DNA of 64,000 nucleotides from contig NW_005179249.1 of the NCBI RefSeq assembly GCF_000350225.1, positions 389,962 through 453,961 of the forward strand, in the 5' to 3' direction. Below, piece by piece: positions 1 to 11,180 of this stretch. The DNA comes from Chondrus crispus (Eukaryota > Rhodophyta > Florideophyceae > Gigartinales > Gigartinaceae). The notes under the pieces are model-generated. The model was given only the letters and a program-made list of their open reading frames with translations, made no database searches and was not told where the DNA came from. A program made the translations under genes and the position numbers. Within the stretch, counting starts at the first letter, position 1. The number at the start of each line of letters is the position of its first letter.

Positions 1-2164
1 AAAATGGACAATTTTGGGACATCACGCAACTCCTGTTTCCATTCATTGCCTCGTGTACCACATACCAAATCAGCGTTGCAGCAAACTGGAAACTGCTGAT
101 TTTCGCTACCCCCGGACGTGGAAAACCGCTACGGCTTCTGTGAGAGCTTATTTCCAAGCCTCTTCGTGTTTCTGCACCAACCTTGCGGCCGAAACGAAGC
201 GACCACGCCCTCCGAAGCTGTTGTTGACGGCGGATATCATCACCACGCCGCAAGCGTAATCTACGTTGGGATTCACGGACATCACTGGCGTTCTCAGCTT
301 TTATCCGCCGCTTTATTGTAGCAAGATCCCTTGCAGATCTCTTTTCTTGCCTCTTGCGTTTGCGACCTTCCTTCTGGAGCTTCTGATTTTCTACAGGCGT
401 CTCTCGAGCTAGATGTTCCTCCTCACGCCTTAATCTCCGATGTTCACTCTCTTGTGCCTGCCTCTCGAGCCGAACCTTCCGTTTGCGAATCATTTCCGCA
501 TGCGTCACCCACTGTCCCGGAGCCCCAGAGTCGTACCATATCCGTTTGTTAGCACTGACGACGGTTGATGCGGTTGATTTTCACTGGAGCAGGACACACT
601 GCCCCGAACAATTGCGCTAACTGTCTCAGTCATTTGCAAAAGGTTCGTTAATCGCTCTAGTTTTCGTGATGCGCCCTCATGACCGCGGGGAATGTTCTCA
701 ATTTCTGACAGCGTGTCTGCGTCTGCCCTGCGTTGTCTTACACTACAGATGCGATAAGCGATACCCGCCGTCCCTATTCGTTTTAAAAATCCTCCTCCGC
801 TGCCTCTTGGTCCACTTCCTCCTTTGTTTTAAAGTTAAGAGCAAAGTTTCGCTGAAAAGGAAAAAGACCTGTTGATCGAAAGGAGTCCGTGACATCCTGC
901 GTGGGAATATTGTCCCACGCAAACACAGCACAGGCTATGTTAAAATTTACCCTTGTCGTGTCCACCTTTCCTTGTCTGCAAAATTCATCTCGCACTTCTC
1001 TCATAAGCTCATGGAAGCGTTTGTTAATTTTTGATCGCACGGTTGGAGGAAGTGCGATTTATTTGCTGCGTTGACAACAGCTTCAATATTTTGTGATGCA
1101 CATTCCTCCAACCAAGCTACATCTTTCCTGGAAGCGTGGCCATCTAGACACAGTAGGTAATGTTTTTCCTTAGGAATGAACATCGGCGCAGTGTTGTCCA
1201 GGTGTTGGACGAAGGCTGCCAAAAGGGGGCCTTCCCTAGGCCCATTTGTAGATACGGCTATGACGCCGTCTCTGGGGAACCAGTTGTCCTGCGTAAAATG
1301 TGCAATTACACAAAAAGGCGGCGCTTTGAGTTCTCCTTTCACTGGAGCCCACCAATCCGAGTTCTTTCTCTTACCGGCAATAATAAAAAATGGTGGTGTC
1401 AAGTGTCCTCCGGCAGAGCTGGCAATGACAGCAGTAATATGTCCACTGACTCCATATGTCGATTTTATGCCACAATAACCACCGTTTCTCTTTCCAGCTG
1501 CCACAAAAGCGTGTTTAAGGTTCCCAATTGTACAATCAACTCTAGTTTCGTTCATGTTCTATACTGCTCCCGGATTATCTAGTATTCCTGGCCGAAACTC
1601 TGCAACACGCGCGACAGTGGAGAAAAAAGTCTTTACGTGTCGGAAGCACTCTGCTACCAGTTTGGCTGCTTCTTTCTTCTCCACCTTTTTGTATGCTATG
1701 TCCTTATGTCGAGCTCGATAAGTGCGTACAGTGTCATCGGATGGAAGCTGCTTTTTCCAGCCTTGGTGGCCATCAGACGCTACGCGTGACAGAATATGTT
1801 TGAACGTGTCAACGTCAACACCGAAACCTCATCCCGCTCCAAGCTTCAGACGATCATTAATAATGACTGCTTCGTCGCCGTTTACAACCGGTTTCGAACC
1901 CGGTTGTATGTTTTCCGAACAAAGGTAATTGAGGCCAGGAATATTATCAGTTTCCAGACACTGTTTCAGTCCTGAGACAGTGGTTCTTGACACTTCTGTC
2001 CTGCGCGTGACCTTGCGCACCTTTTGCCCTGTTACAAGAAAAGCACGGCCTTCTTGCGTTTTTGGGACTGGTGTCGCAGTCTGTCTTGCTTTTTTGCGAG
2101 CACTAATGCTTGTCGTTTCATGGAGGGTGGCATTGCAGAGGGTAGGAAAACAACAGCTGTGCAC
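1..2164 (-). pseudogene. pogo/Tigger-like (DDE_1) transposase relic
   Basis: Cut-and-paste DNA transposase, broken. From 2164 downward an N-terminal part is followed by RTYRARHKDI, the usual spacer of jerky/pogo proteins, then the catalytic core with LLCLDGHASR (second Asp) and FLQPCDQ (third Asp). The site expected to read NMDET reads NMNET, so the first catalytic Asp is Asn. Breaks seen: in-frame TGA near 1835, in-frame TAG near 1565, a frameshift in the A-run near 1025 (FLQPCDQK continues as INKRFHELMREV in the next frame), and a further frame change near 530. Downstream the tail is highly charged (many Arg, Glu, Gln) and stays open to base 1, so the relic may run off the window. No terminal inverted repeats were found. 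The family call rests on motifs; the exact subfamily is uncertain. Confidence 0.75.
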
Positions 2165-2371
2165 CCTGGGGATTGCAACATTTGTCAGTACATGTTTATG
2201 TGATTGTGCACTGGCATTTAGAATAATGAAAAGCCCGCGCTTTTCGGTGCAATGGCGCCTATGTTTTTCGCATGCATGAGTTTACAGGACTCAAACAATT
2301 GGCGGGAACTGTCCCATAATAGTCCAACTCCCAAATGACACCATCAGGGAGGGTACAGGTCTACGTGTACA

Positions 2372-2433
2372 CTGTCTCTGTGTGTACGGTTCGGTATACG
2401 TGTATGTTATACACGTATACCGAACAGAGACAG
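2372..2433. repeat. Perfect palindrome, 17-bp arms, with outer stem
   Basis: Arms 2389-2405 and 2409-2425 are exact reverse complements around the 3-base loop GTT. An outer 8-bp stem (2372-2379 with 2426-2433, CTGTCTCT/AGAGACAG) adds to it with a 9-base bulge. It sits 13 bp before the Copia element and was there before that insertion. Confidence 0.85.
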
Positions 2434-2446
2434 AGTGAGAACTGCC

Positions 2447-2558
2447 TGACGGACCGCAAGGACAGACTGTCAGCATTACAGTCTGTCACCAGCGGTACTT
2501 AGACCCACGAGACGGCGACGACGGGTAAAGACACCCCCATGAGGATTACGATTCATCA
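2447..2558 (+). repeat. Copia 5' LTR (112 bp)
   Basis: Nearly identical to 6961-7072. It contains a perfect 10-bp hairpin, GACAGACTGT and ACAGTCTGTC with 7 bases between, which may act in RNA 3'-end formation. The LTR is unusually short for an autonomous element. Confidence 0.95.
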
Positions 2559-2575
2559 GGTTATGGCCCGCTTCG
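2559..2575 (+). promoter_or_regulatory. Copia primer-binding site, half-tRNA-iMet type
   Basis: Directly after the LTR is GGTTATGGCCCGCTTCG. Its reverse complement contains GGCCATAACC, matching the anticodon-loop region (CAT anticodon) of eukaryotic initiator tRNA-Met rather than a tRNA 3' end. Drosophila copia is known to prime from an internal fragment of this tRNA. The match to this organism's own tRNA is inferred. Confidence 0.6.
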
Positions 2576-2782
2576 CACCACTACGACACACCATCAACTG
2601 AACGCAAACTGGATCGCGCTACACGCACTCGCAGCCGCCGAGCGTCTGCAAACAGACCAGCCGGAAAGACAGGCATCACAACCCACCCCCCCCGCCCCCT
2701 TTCCGAATCCTCATCAACACCCAACCTCCTGCATCCAGCAGCCCTTCTCTACATCCCTCCTCCCAGGCAACAACGATCTCAC

Positions 2783-5700
2783 ATGCTCACCACCATGGAC
2801 ATTAAGGATATCCCCAAGCTCGACCGATCTAACTACGAGCCATGGCTCCTGGCCATAAAATCCGCAGCCTACACACAAGATGCAATCGAGCATATCGAGG
2901 GCAACCCGCCCACCCCAGACGACGAGCAGGAACGAAAATCCTACCTCCACGCCAAGCACAAACTCTTGGGCAAAATGCTAGCCACAATACCAGCGGACAT
3001 CATCAACCTCCTTCTCATGCCTGACGAGAACCCCACACCACACGACATCCTTGAGAAGCTCAAAGCCTATCTCGACACAACGAATGTGAGTGACCACCTG
3101 TACCTAAAACAACTAGCGGAACAGTGCCACATCCAACCAGGCCAATCAATCTATGAATACGTCCAACGCCATGAGACCATTAGGGCGCAAATGATCGCGG
3201 CTCGCTACCCCGACATCGCCAAACAGAGCACAACAGTAGACTGCATGATCGAAGGCCTCAAACACAACCCAACAACAGTAGACATCGGACTGCAGCCCCT
3301 GTCACTGCAACCCAAAGACGTGAAGGACTTCGTGCACAAATACAATCGAATCGAAACATACCGTCAAGCCATCCAACGAGGCAACCCTTGGCCACAAGCA
3401 GCAGCTAGCCCACGAGCGTACCTCCCAACGCACGGGCGGCGCCCCCAACCCCGCCAAATACGCCGACCCGCCACAAAACACACCAACCCCTGCCGCCATC
3501 ACATCTCAAAGGGCGTCAGGAACCCGCAACACGCGGACAGCGAATGTCGAGACCAAACACATCCGCAGAATCAAAAGACAGCACGTCGGCGACCCGCCGC
3601 CAAGGCACGAGCCATCCTTGAACCAGACGACGCGCATTACAGTGAGCTCAACATGGACGACACCGACACCGAACCCGACCACCACCAAGGCGAGGCGGGT
3701 ACGTTCATCCTAGACTCCGCAGCGCATCCCACGCACACATCTCGCCCCCTACCACACATGAAGCTCCTCGCTCATCCCACAAAATCTCTCACAGCAACTA
3801 ACCAACCCACGATATGCACCCACGCCGGCACCATTCAGACATATACCAATAAGGGGTACCCCCTACGCCTCAAAGCAGTACACAGCCGGAACATTCCATA
3901 CACACTAGTATCTGTCCACGCTCTAGCATCACTAAAATGCACGGTCACATTTGACACAAATACGGCACACATCAGGGACAGACAAAACAAAGTCATCGGC
4001 ACGGCTCCATGGAATAAATCACTGCACGCCTATGCCTGGTCACCCCGAAAAAGCACCACCCAACACACAGCCAAAAGTGCACGCATCATGCCAACACGAG
4101 CCAACAACCGCACGACGACCAAGCAACCAACGGCCACATCACAGGCCACCCCACCCCGATCAGCAACAAAATCAGCACACCTGTTGCCAAATCGCACACC
4201 CACCAAAACCCGATCGCCAAAAATACAACACTTCCACGACCCCAATCCACACACACCCAAACAACTGACAAAAACCACAGCAACCGCGTACAAGTGGCAC
4301 CTCGCCCTCAACCACTCCCCGCCCAAAGCGCTCCAACGCATGGCACAGGAAGGAACCATCGCTAACCTCCCAGCCAGCCTCCAACGCGCCCCCCCACCCA
4401 TCAGCTGTTCCTCATGTGCGCACGCTCGACAATCCCCCCGGCCGCACCCAACCGCACACCACTCACAACAAATCGCAGAGCAACTCAGCTCAGACACATG
4501 CGGCCCCATCACACCCCCGTCAACACACGGAAAATGCACACATATTCACCTGCATAGACACGGCCAGCAGATACCTGGTCACCTACTACATTCGCAAGAG
4601 ACAAGAAGTGAACGCCATAATACCGCAGTTGTTCCACACGTTGTCCCTACAAAACAAACTCCCACAAGCGTACAGGACAGACAACGCTAAAGAATTCACA
4701 TCGACGCACGCAAAAAGCACATATCAATCTCACGGCATACAGTACATAACGAACACCCCCCACCAGCCACAAGAAAATTCTATTGCCGAAAGAATCAACA
4801 AAACGCTGTTCACAAGTGCCAGAGCAGCACTTCATCACGCGTCACTACCACCCCAATTTTGGGAGGACGCAGTACGCAATGTTGTCTTCAAGTACAACAT
4901 AATGAGACACAGCGTCACCAAAAAAAGCCCGTAGAGCCTATGGCACGGCAGACCAGCGCGCATGACACGCATCTTCGCTTTCGGGCAAATCGGAACGGCA
5001 CCAATTCACGCACACAAAACCAAACTCCAAGCTCGCAGCGAACCCGTCCGATACATGTTCCCAACATCGGAAACGCACATCATGACCATCACGATAAACA
5101 GTGCGCGATACAGGGTCATCCGAGCGATCGACTTCAAACCACACTCACGACACCGGGATCCCACACACACGTCAACGCACGCATTAAAAACCAAACTGAC
5201 AAGACCCAAACCGCGAGCAGAAAGCAACAACAAGCACCCATACATACCACCACCACGAACCATCGACCAAACCATAACAGCACCACGCCATGCCCACGCA
5301 GCACGGAAGTACCCGGACGCGGCAGAATGGGAGACCGCACACAACGCTGAATTAGACATGCTGGACCAACAGACCACGATAAAATGGATACCGCCATCAG
5401 ACGTGCCCCCGCACGAAAAACTCATACCCCTCACGATGACGTACAGATACAAACGTACACCAACAGGGAAAATAGCAAAACGAAAGGCACGCTGTTCCAT
5501 ACAAGGCGACCGCATGCAGCCAGGCAAACACTTCGACCCTAAACAAACGTCCACTTTCATGGCAGAGAAAACGTCAGTGCGCACAATCCTAGCAATCGCA
5601 GCATCACACAGATGGCCTCTACAGTACATGGACATCACGGCTGCCTACTTACACGAGACACATGACCCCCGCTTCCCCGTCTATGTGAGACAGCTCCCCC

Positions 5701-6870
5701 GATTCGACGGCAACCTCAAGCACGGCACCAAAGCGGGACAACTAATAGGTAACCTATATGGGGGCCGATCCGCCGGCCACCGTTACACCGCCGGCCTTCA
5801 GAAACACCTCATCACGCAAGGCTATCAGCAATGCGACAGCGATCCATGTCTATTCACCAAAACACACACAACGGGCACACTGCTGTTCGCTGTAAGCATG
5901 GACGACTTCCTCGTCACCGCGTCAAACCAAGCACTCATCGATGAACTACTCACCGCCCTCAAGCAAAAGTACAACATCAAAAATCTCGGATTCCCTCATT
6001 CGTACCTCGGATGGCAAATAACACGCGACGCACAAGGAAGCATCCACATCTCGCAAGAACAGACCATAAGCACGATACTTGCAAAACACAACATGTCGGA
6101 ATGCAATCCAAAAACAACCCCCGCGCCGCAAAAGCCAAACCAGAACGTAGAGAACCAAACGGCGCCCCTATCCCCCACGCTTGCCACCCACTACCGCTCC
6201 ATTCTAGGAGACCTCCGGTATGTCGTCGACAGCACTCGCTACGACGCATACCACACCACCAACCAGCTGACACGACACAGCAAGCAACCGAGCCAAGCAA
6301 ATTGGCACGCGCTCAAATGGCTCCTCTGATATCTCAAGGGCACCAAGAGCAAGGCCATCTCGTATCACGCTCGAGCCCCGATATGTCTACGCACATACAG
6401 TGACGCAGACTATGCAAATGCCAAAAGCCGCAAGTCGCTCACAGGCATAATACACACTATCGGCCTCTCCCCGATAGCCTGGACATGGACGCCACAAGAC
6501 GTCGTAGCCCTGTCAACCTGCGAGGCTGAATACATAGCAGCCTCGCTCTCCGCCCAGCGGACACTATGGCTTCGTCGGCTGCTCCGGGACATGAAGCACC
6601 CACAACTGCACCCCGCGACAGTATTAATTGACAACCAATCGACCATACAAGTTGCGGAAAATTCCGCCCCCACGCGCAGAAGGAAGCTCATCGATGTCAG
6701 GCACCACCACCTTCAACATCACATCCAAGGCGCCGCTATCACCGCGCAACACATCCCATCTGCGGAAAACCCAGCAGACCTATTCACAAAAGCGCTCGGA
6801 CCCATCCGCTTTCAAGAAATCTGCAAAATCATCCAACCACATGAACCCCGCAGCCCCGACCCCAAAGCGC
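2783..6870 (+). pseudogene. Copia gag-pol coding region (fossil)
   Basis: Starts with an ATG-led gag of the UBN2/Copia type (LDRSNYEPWLLAIKSA). Recognisable further on are the pre-integrase motif YKWHLALNHS, integrase residues of the DDE core (CIDTASRYL, YRTDNAKEF, ENSIAERINKT), RT blocks (MDITAAYLH, LLFAVSMDDFLV) and RNase H (TYSDADYA, STCEAEYIAAS). The RT active-site box reads MDD where most Copia elements have VDD. It is not one open reading frame; about four breaks. A polypurine tract is not obvious before the 3' LTR. Confidence 0.9.
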
Positions 6871-6960
6871 ACCCCGGCACATCCTTCACGCGCACCCCTC
6901 AGCGTCCCCCGGGACTGACGGACCGCAACTCTCTTCATCAGACGCTGACAGGTGCGCGCG

Positions 6961-7072
6961 TGACCGACCGCAAGGACAGACTGTCAGCATTACAGTCTGT
7001 CACCAGCGGTACTTAGACCCACGAGACGGCGACGACGAGTAAAGACACCCCCATGAGGATTACGATTCATCA
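6961..7072 (+). repeat. Copia 3' LTR (112 bp)
   Basis: Pairs with 2447-2558 and carries the same 10-bp hairpin. A 13-base copy of the LTR start (TGACGGACCGCAA) also lies at 6916-6928, 45 bases before this LTR; it looks like a partial duplication. Confidence 0.95.
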
Positions 7073-7077
7073 CTGCC

Positions 7078-7232
7078 CACGCGTTACACTGGGGCGAGTC
7101 GAAGCTTGCGCTGGAGGAGTACGCCAGCGCGCAAAAGAAAATGCAGATGCTATCGCCGATCTTGCGATTGATCACTAGGAAGATACGTCGTCACGTTCGG
7201 CCAGGCCTTTTGCAGTGCTGAGAAGGCGGCTT
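7078..7232 (+). other. Short open stretch cut by the Copia insertion
   Basis: From the target duplication to a TGA near 7230 one frame is open for about 50 codons (contains GESKLALEEYASAQKKMQM and a basic end). The frame is not open on the far side of the Copia element, so it is not shown to be a gene. It could be the end of an unknown ORF or chance. Confidence 0.2.
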
Positions 7233-7280
7233 TAGGTTTTGGCAAATCGGCTGTTCCCCCAATTTTTGCTTCTCTATTCG

Positions 7281-7442
7281 ATGATATTCTTTTCAAATAC
7301 GCCTTACGCGGAAGCAGTAGAGCGCACCGATAAACAGGAGAAGGTTATCGGACGAGGGCTACTTGTTGTTGGAGCGGCAGCCGTGGGCGCAGCTGCTGTT
7401 TTAACAGCTCGAAGATATGCCATTAAGGCAAGACCAATGTAG
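7281..7442 (+). CDS. Possible small membrane protein, 53 aa
   Basis: ATG at 7281 opens a 53-codon frame. The C-terminal half is an Ala/Val/Gly-rich hydrophobic segment (LLVVGAAAVGAAAVLTA) followed by basic residues, as in a single membrane anchor. An upstream TTG in the same frame (7239) is less likely as start. No homology recognised. The length is near what chance allows, so this is weak. Confidence 0.25.
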   Translation: MIFFSNTPYAEAVERTDKQEKVIGRGLLVVGAAAVGAAAVLTARRYAIKARPM

Positions 7443-8204
7443 CATTGCTCCTTTTTGCTTTGACATGAGGTGCAACGGTTTGTGATATCCAGGATGGACT
7501 TGGTCTTCAGTTGCAGTACCGAATGTAGTTTTCATGTGCATTTCGATGGAAAGTGCGATCGGGTTTGTATCTCTGAGTCCCCAGAGTTCATACACTGCTG
7601 GTGTTTCTAATTGAACCCTGTCTGCCCGAGGAGAGGGAGGTGTTTAGTGAATATCTCCCTCGCCTCGACCAGGCTTCTAGATGTAAACACTGTTTACATG
7701 ATAGAGCTGTAGAACCCTGGCAATGGCGTCAGGATGAAACTTTTCTCGAGCTCACCTTGCAATTATCAGTATAATATCTGAAGTCCTCTAGTAAGTGTCA
7801 AGCGAAACTTATTTGCCTACGCCCAGGGCTTGCACGCACTTTGCTGTGATAAAACCTTCGGTGATGCAGCACGTCTGTCGCGAAGTTTGCAACACCGACC
7901 TATTACCACGTTTAGAGTACATGAAAGCCAAAGTACATTCAGATGGAAGAGGTAAGCGGAATAGCATCTTGTGCCGGTTGCCTGGGAGTGTCTTTTCTTG
8001 TTTCGAAAGCCTACCATCTCATCCTCGTCTGAAGAAACATGCAAGAGTCTCTTACAGACATTGTTTTTTTGTTTATATCCTTAGGTGTGAGACAGAGTTT
8101 TGTCGAATGCAGTACTCATTAGCACTACACGTGTACCAGACAATATCTATGGACCAAGAACTCTTAATGACGCCTAAATTCAGTCCACCAAAGAAGAACT
8201 CTTC
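7443..8204. other. No gene recognised
   Basis: Between the small ORF and the 3' end of the beta-helix gene. A plus-strand frame is open at about 7795-8328, but it begins with GTG, overlaps the beta-helix gene in antisense and has no recognisable domain; taken as chance. Confidence 0.5.
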
Positions 8205-9476
8205 TTACGAGGTCCTGTACGAGTTCGCATCGCACGGAGATGTACATCCAGTACCGGTTGGGTTGACCGCAGAGAATCCTGGTTCGTCAATGGCAATGAT
8301 CGAGAGTGTCGTTCGTTTTTGCACGTAAACATTGTCTTCGGTCCCCCCCGTCGTGGTGAATTCATTGTTCTGAACAGTAATGCGCTCAACATTTCCGTGG
8401 CCCTCATCAGCATCTTGAGTACTGAGAGGATTACACTGATACGCTCCTGTTTCGAAACCACCTGCTGCGTAGCCACCTGCGAGGAAATCGCCGTAGAAAC
8501 TGCCTTCAGCAAAGTTGTCGACCACCGTTATGTCTTCTGTGATGATGCAGTTCTCAGCTCCCACTTCGTAACCCCATGGTGCGTCGTAGACCTCATTCAG
8601 CTGTATTTTAATATCTCGAGCACCATCCACGTAGATGCCAGCCGCCCACGATTCTTCATTTCCGTACGCACTATTCGTCGCTGTGCTCATTCTTCTGACG
8701 ACATTGTACTCTATAAAACCACCTCGGGCAGCGTCGTCCGGATGCGGACCACTGGCACCCGCTGAAGGCGGTAACGTTCCTTCTCCTCCAATTGCGTCGA
8801 TAGCGATGTTGTTCACGTCGTGGACGTAGTTGTCATTGATTGCCCACCTATACACGTTTCCGTTAACAACTATGCTTTCACTGGACCCAGTCCGCATGCT
8901 ATAGACTTCATTCTTTTCTATCAGGACATTTCGAATTGGAGTGGACCCACTACCGTATACAGCAATACCATGGGCATTATCAGTTCCATCAAAGTCGTAA
9001 ATAGTATTTTCGCGAATGATGACCTTGTTAATGTTTCCGCCGCTTAGAAAAATGCCGTAAACCTCAGACGCAGTGTGCCCACGCAATGAGAGCTTCTCGA
9101 TGATGACCTGTTTTTTTCCTGAGTAGATACCAATAAACGTGACGGCGCCCGATGAAGTAATAACAGCACCAGTAGAAGAAGTGAGCTTCGTGCGGGAGCG
9201 ACTGATGGTAATAGAAGAATCAGAAGGATCGCCTTGAATGTCCACAGTGCAATATCCACTTGAACCGACGATACCATTGCATGAGCTAATAGCACTTTGA
9301 ACCGACTGCCCAGCAGTGACAGTTACGGTCATGCCGGGAAACTTCGATTCCCATGCTGTTCGCGGACGAAGGCTGTCTGAAACTGTTTCAGCCCCCCAAG
9401 TTTGACCTTGGGAGAGCGAAACCAGTTGAGACAGTGTCAGGCCGAGAAAGACAACACAACTCAAAGAAAACCCCAT
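8205..9476 (-). CDS. Secreted right-handed parallel beta-helix protein, 423 aa
   Basis: Intact single-exon gene. The start is the ATG at 9476; the frame could extend two codons further but only through a TTG. Residues 1-25 are a clear signal peptide (MGFSLSCVVFLGLTLSQL, then SLSQGQ). The rest is a run of short strands with Asn ladders typical of beta-helices: ENTIYDF, KNEVYSM, DNYVHDV, YNVVRRM, LNEVYDA, NNEFTTTG, roughly residues 60-400. Cys pairs near residues 67-76 and in the C-terminal tail suggest disulfides, fitting export. The family includes polysaccharide lyases, epimerases and other carbohydrate-binding proteins; a cell-wall or matrix polysaccharide is a likely substrate, but no catalytic residues can be assigned, so function stays open. 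It is the only clearly intact host gene in the window. Confidence 0.9.
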   Translation of the reverse strand: MGFSLSCVVFLGLTLSQLVSLSQGQTWGAETVSDSLRPRTAWESKFPGMTVTVTAGQSVQSAISSCNGIVGSSGYCTVDIQGDPSDSSITISRSRTKLTSSTGAVITSSGAVTFIGIYSGKKQVIIEKLSLRGHTASEVYGIFLSGGNINKVIIRENTIYDFDGTDNAHGIAVYGSGSTPIRNVLIEKNEVYSMRTGSSESIVVNGNVYRWAINDNYVHDVNNIAIDAIGGEGTLPPSAGASGPHPDDAARGGFIEYNVVRRMSTATNSAYGNEESWAAGIYVDGARDIKIQLNEVYDAPWGYEVGAENCIITEDITVVDNFAEGSFYGDFLAGGYAAGGFETGAYQCNPLSTQDADEGHGNVERITVQNNEFTTTGGTEDNVYVQKRTTLSIIAIDEPGFSAVNPTGTGCTSPCDANSYRTS

Positions 9477-9571
9477 GGTCAATTGCTACAGAATTGTTAC
9501 AGAAATGAGGGCTGCAGAGAAGGAGGGTGTGGTCCGCCAGAACTTTTAAGGGCAACTGATCTCATTCATAA

Positions 9572-9579
9572 CTTTTATA
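9572..9579 (-). promoter_or_regulatory. TATA box of the beta-helix gene
   Basis: TATAAAAG on the minus strand, about 95 bases before the ATG at 9476. The distance allows a start site near 9545 and a leader of about 70 bases. Confidence 0.55.
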
Positions 9580-9599
9580 CGCAGATCGTCATGAGGTGA

Positions 9600-10105
9600 T
9601 TTTATTCCCTGTTGCAGAACTCCCACGTATTCTGTCTGTACTGTACGTGAATTTTATAGTTTTGCTGTAGGAAGGCGCCCGGTTAGACCGCATGGGCGTA
9701 ATACCACAAGGCGGAATACTGTGACGGGAAACAAAAATGACACACGGCGGAACACTGCGACGGGAGGGTATCTTTTGATGAGACAGATATGTCCTCATTG
9801 GCTCAGATTCGATACTGGAACGGGAACACGCAATGTTATTGCATTCATTTCTCACGTTGCTGTTCGTAATCTTGGGCCCGATAGAAGCTGCTTCATAGCC
9901 TCAAGACTACAATGAAGGTTTTGTTAGGGCCATGGGAACTGGACGGGTGCGACGCCGCCTCATCATTATGTATGTAACATTACGACCCCTTGCTTCACGA
10001 AAGCCCTTGTTGTACAGTATGTACAGAGACAGCATGACATGACAAGCAAGCAACCAGATGGCCAGAGTCTGGTTTCTCAACTGGAGAATTTCATTATCTA
10101 CTGTA
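9600..10105. other. No gene recognised
   Basis: Upstream of the beta-helix gene. Short frames only. A loose direct repeat (GGCGGAATACTGTGACGGGA and GGCGGAACACTGCGACGGGA, near 9711 and 9744) is the only structure noticed. Confidence 0.5.
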
Positions 10106-10593
10106 CTACATAAAGGGGGGTTGCTGGTGTTGTCGGACAGTGACAAAAAAATCGGACATGCAAAATATTTTGAAAAATATCTCCGACACGGGCCAAGGAG
10201 CACCGCCGCGCGTAACGGCGCCAGATAGTGCGCCGTATATCAGAACGACGTGGTTGAAATTAGAGAATAAATATCTCAATCGATTGCTTACGGCTTTCTA
10301 CGTATAAGTGTGCAACAACCCAAAAGTACAAAATAGGCGGACTTTTCTATTTTTTATTCATTTGCTTGGATGTCCGATCTTAGCGCTCGGTTGAGGTGCA
10401 AAAGTGTCCGCGCGCTTCAATCTCACTCCTCTTCTGTGTCCGTGGTTGTTTTCGCCAAGTCCCAGTGGACGACAGGCTGAGAGTGTCCCCGTCGCAAAAC
10501 ATAAAAAATGGTGATTGCTTGACAATTACAAGTACTTTTTCCTTTTAATATTGAGGTTTTTGTCCGACGTCTCCAGCACCCCCCCTTTACAGT
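10106..10593. mobile_element. Possible MITE with imperfect 30-bp inverted repeats
   Basis: 10110-10139 and the reverse complement of 10561-10590 agree at 25 of 30 bases (core TAAAGGGGGG, then GTCGGACA). The inside is AT-rich and non-coding, with several more copies of the motif CGGAC/GTCCG. Directly after it, TA-CAGTGGTCTCTCGATAAG (from 10589) resembles a pogo/Tigger terminal repeat, so this may be the edge of another element. No clear target duplication. Confidence 0.35.
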
Positions 10594-10825
10594 GGTCTCT
10601 CGATAAGAGGAACGTTAAGGTGGACGGAGATCAGTTCCGATCAGCGAGGGGTTCCGCATACAGTATCGAATTGTATCATACCGAGCAATTGGGACCAATC
10701 ATTAGTGAACCCCAATATTTTTATTTAAAGAACATGTCAATAGTTGTCTGCTGGGCAGCCTTGCTTGCCGATACTGTAGTCTTTCCGTGTTTACTCGGTC
10801 GTTTCCGTTGCTACCCGCATGGCTA

Positions 10826-10879
10826 CTGTATGGCACAAATATGTTCCCGGTTGACAGGGAACATATTTGTGCCATACAG
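10826..10879. repeat. Perfect inverted repeat, 23-bp arms
   Basis: 10826-10848 and 10857-10879 are exact reverse complements around the 8-base loop GGTTGACA. No protein frame is associated. CAATTGACA occurs twice just downstream. Confidence 0.9.
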
Positions 10880-11180
10880 CAATTGACATCAATTGACAAC
10901 TGTTCAAAAGGTCTATTTGGTCTTCCGGCTACATATTGACTATTAGGTCTCCAAGGTAAATAGTCAGTTTCAAAGCAGTTGATTGGAACTGTCTCAAGTG
11001 CCAAGCCAAAAAGGAAGTGTGAAATAGCGCAGAAATAATGTAAATGTCTGTACACACGCAAAAACATATGATTGGAGATCGGGTGAATACGCAAACACCC
11101 TTTCATTTGTAACTTTGTTTATGAGTACCCAAACCAACGCTCTATACGTATTTGAGGCCCCCAAACAGCCACAGCCAGTT

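Larger units (their letters stand above)
2447..7072 (+). mobile_element. Copia (Ty1/copia) LTR retrotransposon, broken
   Basis: Complete in outline: two 112-bp LTRs beginning TGAC and ending ATCA, flanked by the 5-bp target duplication CTGCC (2442-2446 and 7073-7077). Parts run in Copia order: gag (from 2783), aspartic protease with a degenerate DSA site near 3.7 kb, GAG-pre-integrase near 4.3 kb, integrase core about 4.5-4.95 kb, reverse transcriptase about 5.35-6.1 kb, RNase H about 6.35-6.8 kb. Integrase before RT marks it as Copia, not Gypsy. The coding region is broken, with about four breaks. The LTRs differ at 2 of 112 sites, so the insertion is fairly recent. The plus strand is strikingly rich in A and C and poor in G and T along the whole element, unlike its neighbours. 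Confidence 0.95.

Noticed and set aside
7795-8328. Plus-strand frame of 177 codons
   Set aside because: Begins at GTG, overlaps the beta-helix gene antisense, no domain or codon pattern.
10589-10625. Second Gypsy-type primer-binding site (TGGTCTCTCGATAAG)
   Set aside because: Resembles the chromovirus site only in its first bases; preceded by TA-CAG it fits a pogo-like terminal repeat better, and no LTR precedes it.
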